NCBI GenBank assembly: GCA_947493175.1
Contig: CANLQD010000003.1
Coordinates: 186,001-250,000, forward strand
Length of the DNA stretch: 64,000 bases
Source: an uncultured Flavobacteriaceae bacterium
GTDB lineage: Bacteria; Bacteroidota; Bacteroidia; Flavobacteriales; Flavobacteriaceae
Direction: 5' to 3'
Shown one piece after another: positions 1 to 7,836 of the stretch (positions within the stretch are counted from its first letter, which is position 1; every line of letters starts with the position of its first letter). The translations under genes were made by a program, and so were the position numbers. Under the pieces are notes generated by a model. That model worked only from the letters and a program-made list of their open reading frames with translations. It was not told the DNA's origin and ran no database searches.

Positions 1-109
1 TTTAAATGCACTCTTTCTGGGGGATAACATTCGCGTTCCTTCGGTCAATCAATGACCCATTACAACTATGGGCCATCAAGATTGAAATCGATAGTCATAC
101 CTGCATAAA

Positions 110-823
110 ATGATCAAAGAAAAAATACTTGCGGCTTACGAAACGCTGGCGGAACCATACAACGCCCTAATTGACCACAAGCCTCATAATGCCTACTACG
201 ACCGCCCAAATACATTGAGCCTAATTCCAGAGGTCAAAGGCAAAAAAGTACTGGATGCGGCCTGCGGTCCAGGAAAATATGCCGAAATACTCTTGGAAAA
301 GGGAGCAGAAGTCATGGGGTTTGATATTAGTCCGCGGATGGTAAAATTGGCAAAAATACGCAATGGAAATCAAGGAAGTTTTTTTGTACACGACCTATCG
401 ACTCCACTGTATATGCTCGACGGAGGGTATTTTGATGTGGTGGTATGTGCGTTAGCACTTCATTATGTAGCCGATTGGACCCCTACCCTACAAGAGTTTT
501 ATCGCGTGTTGAAACCCGGCGGTACATTGGTGGTCTCCATTGAACATCCGTTTTTCGAATATACGTATTTTAATTCTGAACGCTACTTTGAGGTCGAACC
601 CGTAAAGGCGATTTGGAAGGGTTTTGGCGAGCCGGTCGAAGTTCACAGTTATCGCAGGTCATTGGAAGCGTGCATCATGCCTCTTATACAAAATGGCTTT
701 CATTTAGATACCCTGTTAGAACCAAAGCCCGTCCCGGAATTTGAAAAGTTAGACCCTAAGCATTACACGGAGTTGAATGCCTTTCCGGCCTTTATGTGTA
801 TGAGAGCGATTCGAAAAGGTTAG
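110..823 (+). CDS. Class I SAM-dependent methyltransferase
   Basis: A 237-residue soluble protein with a Methyltransf_11/25-type Rossmann fold. Motif I (VLDAACGPGKYAE, about residues 47-59) binds S-adenosylmethionine; an acidic motif II follows (GFDIS) and a motif IV/V region (FDVVVCALALHYV), then RVLKPGGTLV typical of the family. No signal peptide or membrane segment, so it acts in the cytoplasm. The substrate cannot be read from sequence; the family contains small-molecule, quinone and tRNA methyltransferases. It stands alone, followed by low-complexity DNA and a secreted amidohydrolase in the same direction, with no sign of a shared operon. Methyltransferase fold is certain, substrate unknown. 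Confidence 0.9.
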   Translation: MIKEKILAAYETLAEPYNALIDHKPHNAYYDRPNTLSLIPEVKGKKVLDAACGPGKYAEILLEKGAEVMGFDISPRMVKLAKIRNGNQGSFFVHDLSTPLYMLDGGYFDVVVCALALHYVADWTPTLQEFYRVLKPGGTLVVSIEHPFFEYTYFNSERYFEVEPVKAIWKGFGEPVEVHSYRRSLEACIMPLIQNGFHLDTLLEPKPVPEFEKLDPKHYTELNAFPAFMCMRAIRKG

Positions 824-825
824 TT

Positions 826-946
826 ATCAGTGGGCAGTAGCGGTATGCAGTGGCAGTAGTAAAAATAAAATAGTCGGTCCTATACCAACTAACTTTTTAT
901 ATCTTGATACTTGAACTTGAACTTGAAGTTGAAGTTGAAGTTGAAC
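826..946. repeat. Intergenic low-complexity hexamer DNA
   Basis: The gap between the methyltransferase and the amidohydrolase holds variants of CAGTGGCAGT at about 829-858 and six successive TTGAAC/TTGAAG hexamers at about 911-946. The same two word families recur in many other gaps of this window. No gene seen. Confidence 0.8.
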
Positions 947-956
947 ATCCAACCAT

Positions 957-2552
957 ATGAAAAAATACAATTCCCTTTCCGCCCTTCTCATCGTATTTTT
1001 TATGGGTGCCATGCTATGCACTGCCCAATCGGCTAACGGCGACGGCCCCCATTCACAACTGATCATTCGTGGAGTCATGCTAATCAACGGTAACGGTGCT
1101 CCCCCTCAAGGTCCTATTGATATTGTGGTCGAAAACAACATCATCAAAGACATACAAGTGGTCGGCTATCCCGGCGTTGCGATCAATGAGGCAAAACGCC
1201 CTCAACTTCGATCAGGAGGTAAGGAACTCGATTGCACGGGCATGTATCTGTTGCCAGGTTTCATCGATATGCACGGTCATATAGGGGGTACTGCGCAGGG
1301 AGCGGAACCGGACTATGTTTTTAAACTGTGGATGGGCCATGGTATTACCACGGTACGGGAGCCCAGCGGTCGTGGTGTGGATTTCACCATGGATTTGAAA
1401 CGAAAAAGTGCCAAGAATGAGATGGTAGCACCTCGAATTTATGCCTATACCGGTTTTGGACAAACAAGCAAGAGTTTCAATCCTTTGAACGACATTCCCA
1501 TTTCAACTCCGGAGCAAGCACGCGAATGGGTCAGAGCGAACGCCAAAAAAGGTGCGGACGGTATAAAGTTTTTTGGGGCCGAACCCGAAATTATGGCTGC
1601 TGCGTTGGATGAAAATAAGAAACTAGGGTTGGGGTCTGCCTGCCACCACGCACAATTAAGCGTAGCGCGATGGAACGTATTGCACTCGGCCCGAGCCGGA
1701 CTCACCAGTATGGAACACTGGTACGGACTCCCGGAAGCCTTGTTCGATGAACGTACGGTGCAAGACTATCCGTTGGACTATAACTACCAAAACGAACAAC
1801 ACCGTTTCGAAAATGCGGGCAAGTTATGGGCCCAGGCGGCCAAACCTTACTCCGAACATTGGGAAAACGTCATGACCGAATTATTGGAACTTGATTTCAC
1901 CTTGGACCCCACTTTTAACATCTATGAGGCCAGCCGGGATTTACAACGAGCCAGAAGGGCCGAATGGCATGAGGAATATACCTTGCCATCTTTATGGGAG
2001 TTCTATCAACCTAGTAAGATCTCACACGGTAGCTATTGGCATGACTGGGGCACCGAACAAGAAGTAGCCTGGAAAAAGAACTATCAACTCTGGATGACCT
2101 TTATCAACGAATATAAGAACCGAGGTGGGCGGGTAACTACTGGATCCGATTCGGGTTTTATTTTCCAGTTATATGGTTTTGCTTATGTCCGCGAGCTTGA
2201 ACTTTTGCGGGAAGCGGGTTTTCATCCTTTGGAAGTGATTCGAGCAGCTACCCTAAACGGAGCGGAAGCCCTCGGGGCAGCCGACAAAATCGGTAGTGTC
2301 GCTATTGGTAAAATGGCCGATTTTGTAGTGGTTGAAGAGAATCCACTTAAAAACCTAAAAGTGCTATACGGCACGGGTGCCATCAAACTAACCGAAGACA
2401 ATGAGGTAGTTCGTGTCGGAGGTGTAAAATACACCATTAAAGACGGAATCATTTATGATGCCAAAGAGCTGTTGGAAGAAGTAAAGGAACAGGTTGCCAA
2501 GGCCAAAGCAGAAGCGGGGTATCAAATCTTGCAGCCCGGGGTGAAGGAGTAG
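957..2552 (+). CDS. Secreted amidohydrolase family protein
   Basis: A 531-residue metal-dependent hydrolase of the amidohydrolase superfamily (imidazolonepropionase/prolidase-like). Residues 1-23 form a signal peptide, so it is exported to the periplasm. The HxH metal motif is in GFIDMHGH (H106, H108); a lysine that could be carbamylated lies in GIKFF (K204); further ligands are likely H230/H231, H254 and D398 in TTGSDSG. An N-terminal and C-terminal composite beta domain (GKMADFVVVEENPL near residue 465) frames the barrel as usual. Substrate is unknown; relatives cleave cyclic amides or dipeptides. It is monocistronic, flanked by low-complexity DNA on both sides. Confidence 0.88.
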   Translation: MKKYNSLSALLIVFFMGAMLCTAQSANGDGPHSQLIIRGVMLINGNGAPPQGPIDIVVENNIIKDIQVVGYPGVAINEAKRPQLRSGGKELDCTGMYLLPGFIDMHGHIGGTAQGAEPDYVFKLWMGHGITTVREPSGRGVDFTMDLKRKSAKNEMVAPRIYAYTGFGQTSKSFNPLNDIPISTPEQAREWVRANAKKGADGIKFFGAEPEIMAAALDENKKLGLGSACHHAQLSVARWNVLHSARAGLTSMEHWYGLPEALFDERTVQDYPLDYNYQNEQHRFENAGKLWAQAAKPYSEHWENVMTELLELDFTLDPTFNIYEASRDLQRARRAEWHEEYTLPSLWEFYQPSKISHGSYWHDWGTEQEVAWKKNYQLWMTFINEYKNRGGRVTTGSDSGFIFQLYGFAYVRELELLREAGFHPLEVIRAATLNGAEALGAADKIGSVAIGKMADFVVVEENPLKNLKVLYGTGAIKLTEDNEVVRVGGVKYTIKDGIIYDAKELLEEVKEQVAKAKAEAGYQILQPGVKE

Positions 2553-2561
2553 ACGGTATTT

Positions 2562-2640
2562 AGTTGGCAGTGGGCAGTAACAGTAGGCAGTGGCAGTATA
2601 CAGTAGGCAGTGGCAGTGGGCAGTGGCAGTGGGCAAGGGA
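2562..2640. repeat. CAGTGG-type tandem low-complexity array
   Basis: About 75 bp made of imperfect hexamers such as cagtgg, gcagta and ggcagt. It lies directly after the amidohydrolase stop and is the densest example of this word family in the window. Unit is far too short and has no spacers, so it is not a CRISPR. Confidence 0.85.
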
Positions 2641-2767
2641 TGGTTGGTATTTGGAAATGGGTGAAGGGGCGAGCCATAAAAACGTCGAAACGAAGGCTCA
2701 GGGTGGATACCAGATTTTACGAAGGGTGTTGAAGCATAAGAAAACAGCTGGTACTTGGCCATCGCAG

Positions 2768-2879
2768 CCACTGCTGGCGCGAGCGTCGCGCTCGTGTCCC
2801 CAACAATAAACGCCCGGCCTTTTCTATCAAATATGAGGGCAGACGTACAGGGACGGGTATGGCGCGATCAGAAAGATGC
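2768..2879. repeat. REP-like palindromic repeat, copy A
   Basis: About 112 bp that recurs with roughly 85-90 percent identity at 3563-3670 in the same orientation. It contains the GC-rich palindrome GCGCGAGCGTCGCGCTCG and a conserved tail (ttttctatcaaata, gcagacgtaca, acgggtatggc). The palindrome is of the kind called REP; no RAYT transposase is present in the window. Confidence 0.75.
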
Positions 2880-2920
2880 CCAGGTCAGTGGGGGCTTTTC
2901 ATAAGAGCACTTGTTGTGCG

Positions 2921-3493
2921 CTAGCTTTTATACTTTTTTTGTTTTAAGTATTGATGTCGGATATACAATCCGATTCCAAAAATTCCAACTCCCATTGTAA
3001 TCAAGAATCCAAATTTAGAGTGAGTTTTAGCCTCTTGAATATTGTATAATATAGTTCCATTTCCATCTACAATTCGGAAAACATGCGGTTTAAAATCTCC
3101 CTTTTGACTGTTTTTTATCCAAATTGTAGATTCCCTAGATTGGTTTAACTTTTTCTTTATCTCTTCAAAAAGATAGTTATCTCCTTTATTTCCAATATTC
3201 TTCGTTAAAACGAAAACACTTTGATTATCCACAAGGGTAAGTTTTAATTCCGATTTAATACTTTTTCCACCGCGCCTCGATTCCACTTGATTGTAGAACA
3301 CCTGTACATTGTCAATCTCCCCACTTATTTCTGTAAGTGAGCTTTGAGGTGTAAAAAGAGTTGAAGCAAAAAAATAAAATCCCATGCAAATTGAAGCTAT
3401 TCCTACGAATAGTCCCTTTTCAGCGTAGTAGTCTTTATCCATTTGCATGGGATTTAATTTTTGAAGCTTGCGCTCAACTCGTTTATAAGTCAA
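2921..3493 (-). CDS. AT-rich two-helix membrane protein of unknown function
   Basis: A 190-residue protein with one hydrophobic helix at about residues 30-46 and another at about 163-180, separated by a soluble beta-rich stretch (residues 50-155) that resembles the DUF3592 layout, though I cannot assign it firmly. The C-terminus is lysine-rich. Base composition is clearly more AT-rich than its neighbours. The gene is bracketed by two near-identical REP-like repeats, which suggests insertion or rearrangement of this locus. Topology is supported; function is unknown. Confidence 0.7.
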   Translation of the reverse strand: MTYKRVERKLQKLNPMQMDKDYYAEKGLFVGIASICMGFYFFASTLFTPQSSLTEISGEIDNVQVFYNQVESRRGGKSIKSELKLTLVDNQSVFVLTKNIGNKGDNYLFEEIKKKLNQSRESTIWIKNSQKGDFKPHVFRIVDGNGTILYNIQEAKTHSKFGFLITMGVGIFGIGLYIRHQYLKQKKYKS

Positions 3494-3562
3494 TAAAATA
3501 ATTTGTCATACATCCAGATTCGGCGTATAGCAGGAATTTTGCCTCGTTGTTATCAAAAGTAC

Positions 3563-3670
3563 CACTGGCGGGAGCGTCGCGCTCGTGTTCCCAACTATTA
3601 ACGGTCGGCCTTTTCTATCAAATACAAGGGCAGACGTACAGTAACGGGTATGGCACGAGCAGAAAGATGC
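3563..3670. repeat. REP-like palindromic repeat, copy B
   Basis: Second copy of the repeat at 2768-2879, with the same palindromic core (ggagcgtcgcgctcgtg) and the same tail. The two copies flank the AT-rich membrane-protein gene as direct repeats. Confidence 0.75.
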
Positions 3671-3751
3671 TAGCGCCAGCAGGGCAAAATTCGAAATTCG
3701 CAGATAAAAGAACAACTCAAGACGAGTTCAAAACCAAACTTCCTATGGACA

Positions 3752-4078
3752 TCATTTTTTCTTTTCTTTTAGTTTTCTCAAGAAATTTTCCAATCCATCC
3801 AAGCGTCCTTTCCAAAACTCTTCCAACTTTTTTAAATACTCATTAACCTCAGCAAGGGCCTCTAACTGTGCATAACAGTTGCGTTGCCTTCCGTCGTTTT
3901 TATCTGTCTCTATTTTGGTCAACTGACTTTCCTCTAGAATTTTAATATGCTTTGAAACTGCGGGTCGAGACATATTAAAACGTTCCGCCAAGGTGTTAAC
4001 ACTTTCCGGTTGTTTTGTTATCATCAAAAGTATTTCCCTTCTAGTAGGGTCTGCCAACGCCTTGAAAACATCACTCAT
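3752..4078 (-). CDS. ArsR-family winged-helix repressor
   Basis: A 108-residue transcription regulator with an HTH_20/ArsR winged helix: FKALADPTRREIL at the N-terminus, recognition helix around MSRPAVSKHIKILEE (about residues 39-53), wing near KIETDKNDGRQRNCY. No cysteine pair for metal sensing, as in the subgroup that partners SRPBCC proteins. Its ATG overlaps the TGA of the SRPBCC gene by four bases, so the two are translationally coupled. It is the last gene of a four-gene minus-strand unit, and probably represses that unit through the palindromes at 5639-5680 (inference). Confidence 0.92.
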   Translation of the reverse strand: MSDVFKALADPTRREILLMITKQPESVNTLAERFNMSRPAVSKHIKILEESQLTKIETDKNDGRQRNCYAQLEALAEVNEYLKKLEEFWKGRLDGLENFLRKLKEKKK

Positions 4079-4494
4079 TTCGCCAAGTATTTAGGTAAGT
4101 ATTTTGTCAATATTTTATTCTTCCATCCATTGGCAAGAATTCGCTTTACAATTACATTGTTCACGAAGCCTTCAAAGCCACTATGTTCAAAATCGAGCAA
4201 CGTTCTGTTATTGGGCAATTCCTTGATCTTGAAAGTTACCTTGGTATCCTTGAGAGAACCACCGCTCCAACTGAAAGACAATAGCTCCTTGTCCTTAATT
4301 TCTAAGACCTTGCAATGTGTAATACCATCAAAACCGGGGTATGCCTTTGTCCTGAACTCAAATTCAAAGCCGATAATGGGTTCAAAGTTGCAGGGCATCA
4401 ACCATTCACTCAGAGCCTCTTTATGGGTCAATGCCATCCAAACATCCGTAATGGGCGCATCATATTCCTTAGAAAGTTTGATAGATTTTGCCAT
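4075..4494 (-). CDS. SRPBCC / AHSA1-domain protein
   Basis: About 139 residues of the START/Bet v 1-like fold (Activator of Hsp90 ATPase C-terminal-like): KEYDAPITDVWMAL at the start, then EFEFRTKAYPG and the closing LLDFEHSGFEGF. Such proteins bind hydrophobic ligands and are very often co-transcribed with an ArsR repressor, as here, but their ligand is unknown. I start at the ATG (codons MAKSIK) directly after the DUF4287 stop codon; an in-frame ATG 21 bases upstream lies inside that gene and gives a tail without family similarity. Cytoplasmic. Confidence 0.88.
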   Translation of the reverse strand: MAKSIKLSKEYDAPITDVWMALTHKEALSEWLMPCNFEPIIGFEFEFRTKAYPGFDGITHCKVLEIKDKELLSFSWSGGSLKDTKVTFKIKELPNNRTLLDFEHSGFEGFVNNVIVKRILANGWKNKILTKYLPKYLAK

Positions 4495-4495
4495 A

Positions 4496-5050
4496 CTAAT
4501 TGTTTTTGTAGGCAACTTCCAGAGCTGCCGCGATTAATGGGTTCCAGTCCTCTTTCGATCCAATAAAAACTTGGCCATTTATTCGTTCGCTCCCCAAATT
4601 CTTAGCCGGTTCTATCCCGTTAGCTATGAAATTATCGGGAAGATTCAACCCCAGTATCACACCTTCCTTTTTCTGTGTAATCAATGAAAATTGGTTCTTT
4701 CGATAATAGGGAATATAGGTTTGGCAAGGTTGTTCTCGAACATCACCCCCTAAAAGTAATATCTTTTCTTTTACAAAATGAAAAAGAGATTTTGTGCCTT
4801 GGGTGTGGAAGATTTGGTCGGCAAATGAAACAGCATCTTTGTATTGGTCGATCCCTTGCGCCTGTTCACATATAATCTTGGCCTGAAAATGTCCTAATTT
4901 GTACTCACTTTTTAAATGGGCCATTGCCTCTTTTTTATCCTGAATCCCTTTTGCTTCCAAAATAGAAATCCATTCGCTCAAATCCTTTCCAGTTTTATCC
5001 TTTAGATTTCGGATAATTGATTCTTGCATTTGTTTTGGTCCTAGTGCCAT
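4496..5050 (-). CDS. DUF4287/DUF5655 domain protein
   Basis: A 184-residue protein. The N-terminal half has the DUF4287 pattern (TGKDLSEWISILEA, then HLKSEYKLGHFQAKIICE), and the C-terminal half resembles DUF5655 (YIPYYRKNQFSLI). Both are small domains of unknown biochemical function found near ArsR/SRPBCC genes in many Bacteroidota. No signal peptide. It ends one base before the chosen SRPBCC start, indicating one transcript with the two downstream genes. Confidence 0.82.
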   Translation of the reverse strand: MALGPKQMQESIIRNLKDKTGKDLSEWISILEAKGIQDKKEAMAHLKSEYKLGHFQAKIICEQAQGIDQYKDAVSFADQIFHTQGTKSLFHFVKEKILLLGGDVREQPCQTYIPYYRKNQFSLITQKKEGVILGLNLPDNFIANGIEPAKNLGSERINGQVFIGSKEDWNPLIAAALEVAYKNN

Positions 5051-5062
5051 AATGTTATCTTT

Positions 5063-5632
5063 TTAGTTGTTAATAGAGATTTGTTTTTTGAGATAAAATG
5101 ATACGGCCGTTGCTGCCAAAAGCCAGCCTACCAAAAGATTGCCCCATCGAATGGCAACGAACTCGGTGGAGAAGCCCCACCAGTTCCACATCGGGAGAAC
5201 ATAGCCCAATCCTACAACAAGCGCTAGTAGACCTACAAACTTGATACGGTCGAAATGGCCTCGGATGTCAAGTCTTATAAAGAGGTAGGTAATCAGTAAC
5301 CAAGTAAGGAATTGTGTCAATACCTCAATGCCCATAAATCTGCCCGGCTGATAGTATTTTCCATCATTTTTGGCTATAAAGTACATCACATTACTATCTT
5401 TTTCTGCAACACTTGTGGCATTCTCTAAATGTAGTTGTGTGTCTTTGTGCCATACATAGATTCCGTTTTCATCCAGATTGTCGATTAGGGTACTATTGAC
5501 CTCAGTTTGATTCTTTACTTGTTTGTATGGCTGTTGCAACAATGGGTTGAACCATTCAGTCGCTCCCCACACAAACCCTACGACAGTGCCTATTAGAGCA
5601 CCAATTAGAAGTTTTTTTACGTTCGTTTTCAT
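5063..5632 (-). CDS. Membrane protein leading an ArsR/SRPBCC operon
   Basis: A 189-residue protein with a hydrophobic N-terminal helix (about residues 8-27), a polar segment of about 75 residues, then three helices (about 103-120, 131-150, 160-180). The polar segment (YVWHKDTQLHLENATSVAE) would face the periplasm. I do not recognise the family. It is the first gene of the unit, 12 bases upstream of the DUF4287 gene, and its start codon lies seven bases from two operator-like palindromes. It may be a transport or ligand-handling partner of the SRPBCC protein (inference only). Confidence 0.72.
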   Translation of the reverse strand: MKTNVKKLLIGALIGTVVGFVWGATEWFNPLLQQPYKQVKNQTEVNSTLIDNLDENGIYVWHKDTQLHLENATSVAEKDSNVMYFIAKNDGKYYQPGRFMGIEVLTQFLTWLLITYLFIRLDIRGHFDRIKFVGLLALVVGLGYVLPMWNWWGFSTEFVAIRWGNLLVGWLLAATAVSFYLKKQISINN

Positions 5633-5638
5633 ATTTAA

Positions 5639-5680
5639 GTAACTTTTTGGTTACACAAATATATGAAACTTTTTGGTTAC
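5639..5680 (-). promoter_or_regulatory. Tandem palindromic operators, probably for ArsR
   Basis: Two copies of a 16-base dyad, GTAACTTTTTGGTTAC at 5639-5654 (perfect GTAAC/GTTAC arms) and GAAACTTTTTGGTTAC at 5665-5680, repeat with a 26-base period. They sit immediately before the first gene of the operon that ends with an ArsR repressor. Autorepression is the simplest reading. Confidence 0.65.
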
Positions 5681-5945
5681 ACAAAATTTTATATGATTTT
5701 TTTGAAAAATTAGAGTTGCGGTATTTCATACACGGTATTTCCTAACCATGGTATTACTACCCTTCTCAAACTAGACCACTCTTTGCAAGATATAGGGGTG
5801 TTTTCTTCATTAATCCGTAGATTTCACACACTTCAGAATCAGATGGCCTTGCCTTACTTCTGTACGGAAATGATGTTACTTTCACATTCGGGCTTACACG
5901 TCTGAAAGCTCCTTTGACTAAATGTAACGGGTATATATTAAAAAT
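5681..5945. other. Intergenic stretch without recognisable gene
   Basis: Between the ArsR operators and the terminator at 5946. AT-rich at the operator side, then mixed sequence. I see no coding signal or repeat shared with other parts of the window. Confidence 0.6.
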
Positions 5946-5972
5946 CCCGCCCTATCCTATTGGACGGGCGGG
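5946..5972 (-). terminator. Intrinsic terminator of the small-protein transcript
   Basis: Perfect seven-pair GC stem (CCCGCCC/GGGCGGG) with a 13-base loop. Read on the minus strand it is followed by ATTTTTAATATA. It lies 30 bases after the stop of the 38-residue peptide gene. Confidence 0.65.
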
Positions 5973-6001
5973 GCGGGTGTGGGTCCCTCTGGTATCTTGT
6001 T

Positions 6002-6118
6002 TTATTTCTTTTTATCTGCAGGCACTTGCAAGGGTCGTAAGACACCTTTTGTTTTAGGAAACACAGACACATAGGTCAATACAAGGGCAGCGATGGTCAA
6101 TAGGGAAAATAGTATCAT
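6002..6118 (-). CDS. 38-residue single-helix membrane peptide
   Basis: ATG at 6118 to TAA at 6002. The product starts MILFSLLTIAALVLTYVSVF, one transmembrane helix, then PKTKGVLRPLQVPADKKK with a basic tail likely in the cytoplasm. It lies 44 bases after the KRNR small-protein gene on the same strand and is followed by a GC-stem terminator, which argues that the reading frame is expressed. Size and layout recall small regulatory membrane peptides, but I cannot assign a family or partner. Conservation in related genomes would be the deciding evidence. Confidence 0.6.
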   Translation of the reverse strand: MILFSLLTIAALVLTYVSVFPKTKGVLRPLQVPADKKK

Positions 6119-6162
6119 AGTCAATATAGGTTAAGGGTTAACTTGGGGAGTCTTTATAGAAA

Positions 6163-6417
6163 TTAGGCCATTTTAGCCCTGTTGCGTTTGGTTGTAAAAG
6201 AAAGCGCTTTTAACACCTTGGTATTTTCGCGGCGGTACAAACGAACTATACTTGTTTTGGTATCAGTCGTAATTTCCTGAGCAGTGTTAAGATGGTAAGC
6301 GCCAGTATCCAAAACAACGCCCATTTCAAAAGTATCAACTTTGGCATCGGTAGTAGTATTTGCCAGAGCAGTAGCTCCGAAGGTTAAGACTAATAGTAAG
6401 GTAAAAACAGCTTTCAT
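6163..6417 (-). CDS. Small secreted protein, KRNR C-terminal family (member 1)
   Basis: An 84-residue exported protein: signal peptide at residues 1-20 (MKAVFTLLLVLTFGATALAN), a short variable middle, and a C-terminus VLKALSFTTKRNRAKMA. The same C-terminus occurs in the small proteins at 30314-30556 and 36127-36363. I start at the ATG before the signal peptide; the longer frame adds 31 residues that do not resemble a signal sequence and would run into a conserved upstream block. No known domain. The conserved end right at the C-terminus suggests a mature peptide or surface-binding tail (inference). Confidence 0.75.
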   Translation of the reverse strand: MKAVFTLLLVLTFGATALANTTTDAKVDTFEMGVVLDTGAYHLNTAQEITTDTKTSIVRLYRRENTKVLKALSFTTKRNRAKMA

Positions 6418-6486
6418 AAGGAACATTTGGGTTATATAAAGATAACCGTGAACCCCCACCCTGAGTGGTTTAGTTTCGCTGAACTG

Positions 6487-6546
6487 CCTTATTTTTCGGT
6501 AGTTGACCAAAGATTGGATAAAGGGTAAAAAACCTTCGATAAGTGG
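6487..6546 (-). promoter_or_regulatory. Conserved 60-bp block upstream of KRNR gene 1
   Basis: Begins 70 bases before the gene start and matches 30625-30684 (69 bases before KRNR gene 2) at roughly three of four positions, including TATTTTTCGGTA and GTAAAAAA. Same distance and orientation in both, so a shared promoter or regulator site is likely. Confidence 0.6.
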
Positions 6547-6810
6547 TTGGGGGTATAAAAACCGTTGGGCGATGGGAATGGCTTTTAATCGGTGTTTTGG
6601 AAGTTAAAAAAAGTGATATACGAACAGTTTTCCGCAATACAAGTAGGAAAAAAGAATAGTTCTATTATTTGGTTACCGAGAATGCAAGGCTGTTTTTCAA
6701 CTTGGTGTTTCCAACTATTTGGTTCATATCCCGGTCGGTTTAAATTGGCGAAGTCATCCAATATTCCGATCAAAATTCCCGTTATACCACCTCAACCTAA
6801 AACCAATTCT

Positions 6811-7686
6811 ATGGAAACCTATTACCGACCTTCTGGAAAATTCAGTCCTACATCATTCATTCTGTTTATCGGATTGTGCCTTACCGCTTTTCCATTATTG
6901 GGATTGATCTATGCTTACGCCATCTGGTATATTCCCTTTATTTATATCAACTTTTTAATTGCCGGTGGCTTCGGTTTTCTGGTTGGTTGGCTTATCAATT
7001 TTTTAGTAGTCGGCAAGGGGAAAGTGCGCAATACCCCCTTGGCCATTGGTCTTGGTCTCTTAGGTGGACTGACAGCCCTCTATTTTCATTGGGCCGTATG
7101 GGTAGATTTGGTCATCAATGCGGGCGAAAGCTATGGAAATTCAAGAATTGGTGTAACTACTAGTAATATCAATGCATTTGAAGTTTTTAACCTAGCAGCA
7201 CAGCCAGGAGTACTATTTTCCCTAATTGGGGAAATCAATGAATTTGGCACCTGGGGTATTCGCACTTCCTCAGTAAGTGGCACCTTCTTGTCGGTTATAT
7301 GGGTGCTGGAACTGCTGATCGTTGTTGGGATTGCTACGCTCATACCAATCGGCGGGGCCCAAAAACCATTTTGTGAAATTGAAAACCAATGGTTTACAGA
7401 ACAACAACTTACTCCTTTCAACCTGATAGAAAACGCACAAAAACTGGTCGAAGATATAGCCAAAATGAACGAAACCGCTTTTGACAATTTGGGCAAGATT
7501 TCCAACTTGGAACAAGATCACAGTGTTTTTACCTTGTATACCTCTGGTAAGAATCAAAACTACCTGTCTATCGAAAACAAGGTAGCCGAAGTCAACAAAA
7601 AAGGAGAAACTGAATTCAAGATAGACGAATTTGTATCGTACATCCTTATCAACGATTCCCTTAAAGAAAAACTATTGCTTAAATAG
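6811..7686 (+). CDS. Multi-pass membrane protein with soluble C-terminal domain
   Basis: About 291 residues. Four to five hydrophobic helices occupy roughly residues 15-185 (GLCLTAFPLLGLIYAYAIWY is the first), followed by a soluble C-terminal domain of about 100 residues (from GAQKPFCEIENQWFTEQ) with no recognised motif. I start at ATG 6811 (METYYRPSGKF); the frame is open for 73 more codons upstream but that part is not protein-like. No family assignment. Stands alone, and an 80-bp dispersed repeat separates it from the next gene. Confidence 0.75.
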   Translation: METYYRPSGKFSPTSFILFIGLCLTAFPLLGLIYAYAIWYIPFIYINFLIAGGFGFLVGWLINFLVVGKGKVRNTPLAIGLGLLGGLTALYFHWAVWVDLVINAGESYGNSRIGVTTSNINAFEVFNLAAQPGVLFSLIGEINEFGTWGIRTSSVSGTFLSVIWVLELLIVVGIATLIPIGGAQKPFCEIENQWFTEQQLTPFNLIENAQKLVEDIAKMNETAFDNLGKISNLEQDHSVFTLYTSGKNQNYLSIENKVAEVNKKGETEFKIDEFVSYILINDSLKEKLLLK

Positions 7687-7733
7687 AAACGCCATGGCTG
7701 CAAAAGCAAACGCATCTTTTGTTTAAAACAACC

Positions 7734-7815
7734 TTGGGGCGTTCGTTCACCGCAATGGCTATATGAGAAACCATTCTAGTCGATAAGCATTTAAAATCAA
7801 TTATCGAGTAAAGAT
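7734..7815 (+). repeat. 80-bp dispersed repeat, copy 1 (degenerate)
   Basis: Matches the copies at 16524, 29003 and 38497 through GGGGC..TTCG, CC..AATGGCTA.ATGA and AATTATCGAGTAAA. It ends 22 bases before the DUF819 gene. Confidence 0.6.
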
Positions 7816-7836
7816 GAATTATTTAATATCTTTACT

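Noticed and set aside
827..1087. Minus-strand open frame over the amidohydrolase start
   Set aside because: It arises from the hexamer repeat (QLQLQLQVQVQV) and lies inside a confident gene in the opposite strand.
2562..2640. Regular short repeats that could suggest a CRISPR or VNTR locus
   Set aside because: Units are six to seven bases, drift in sequence and have no unique spacers or cas genes.
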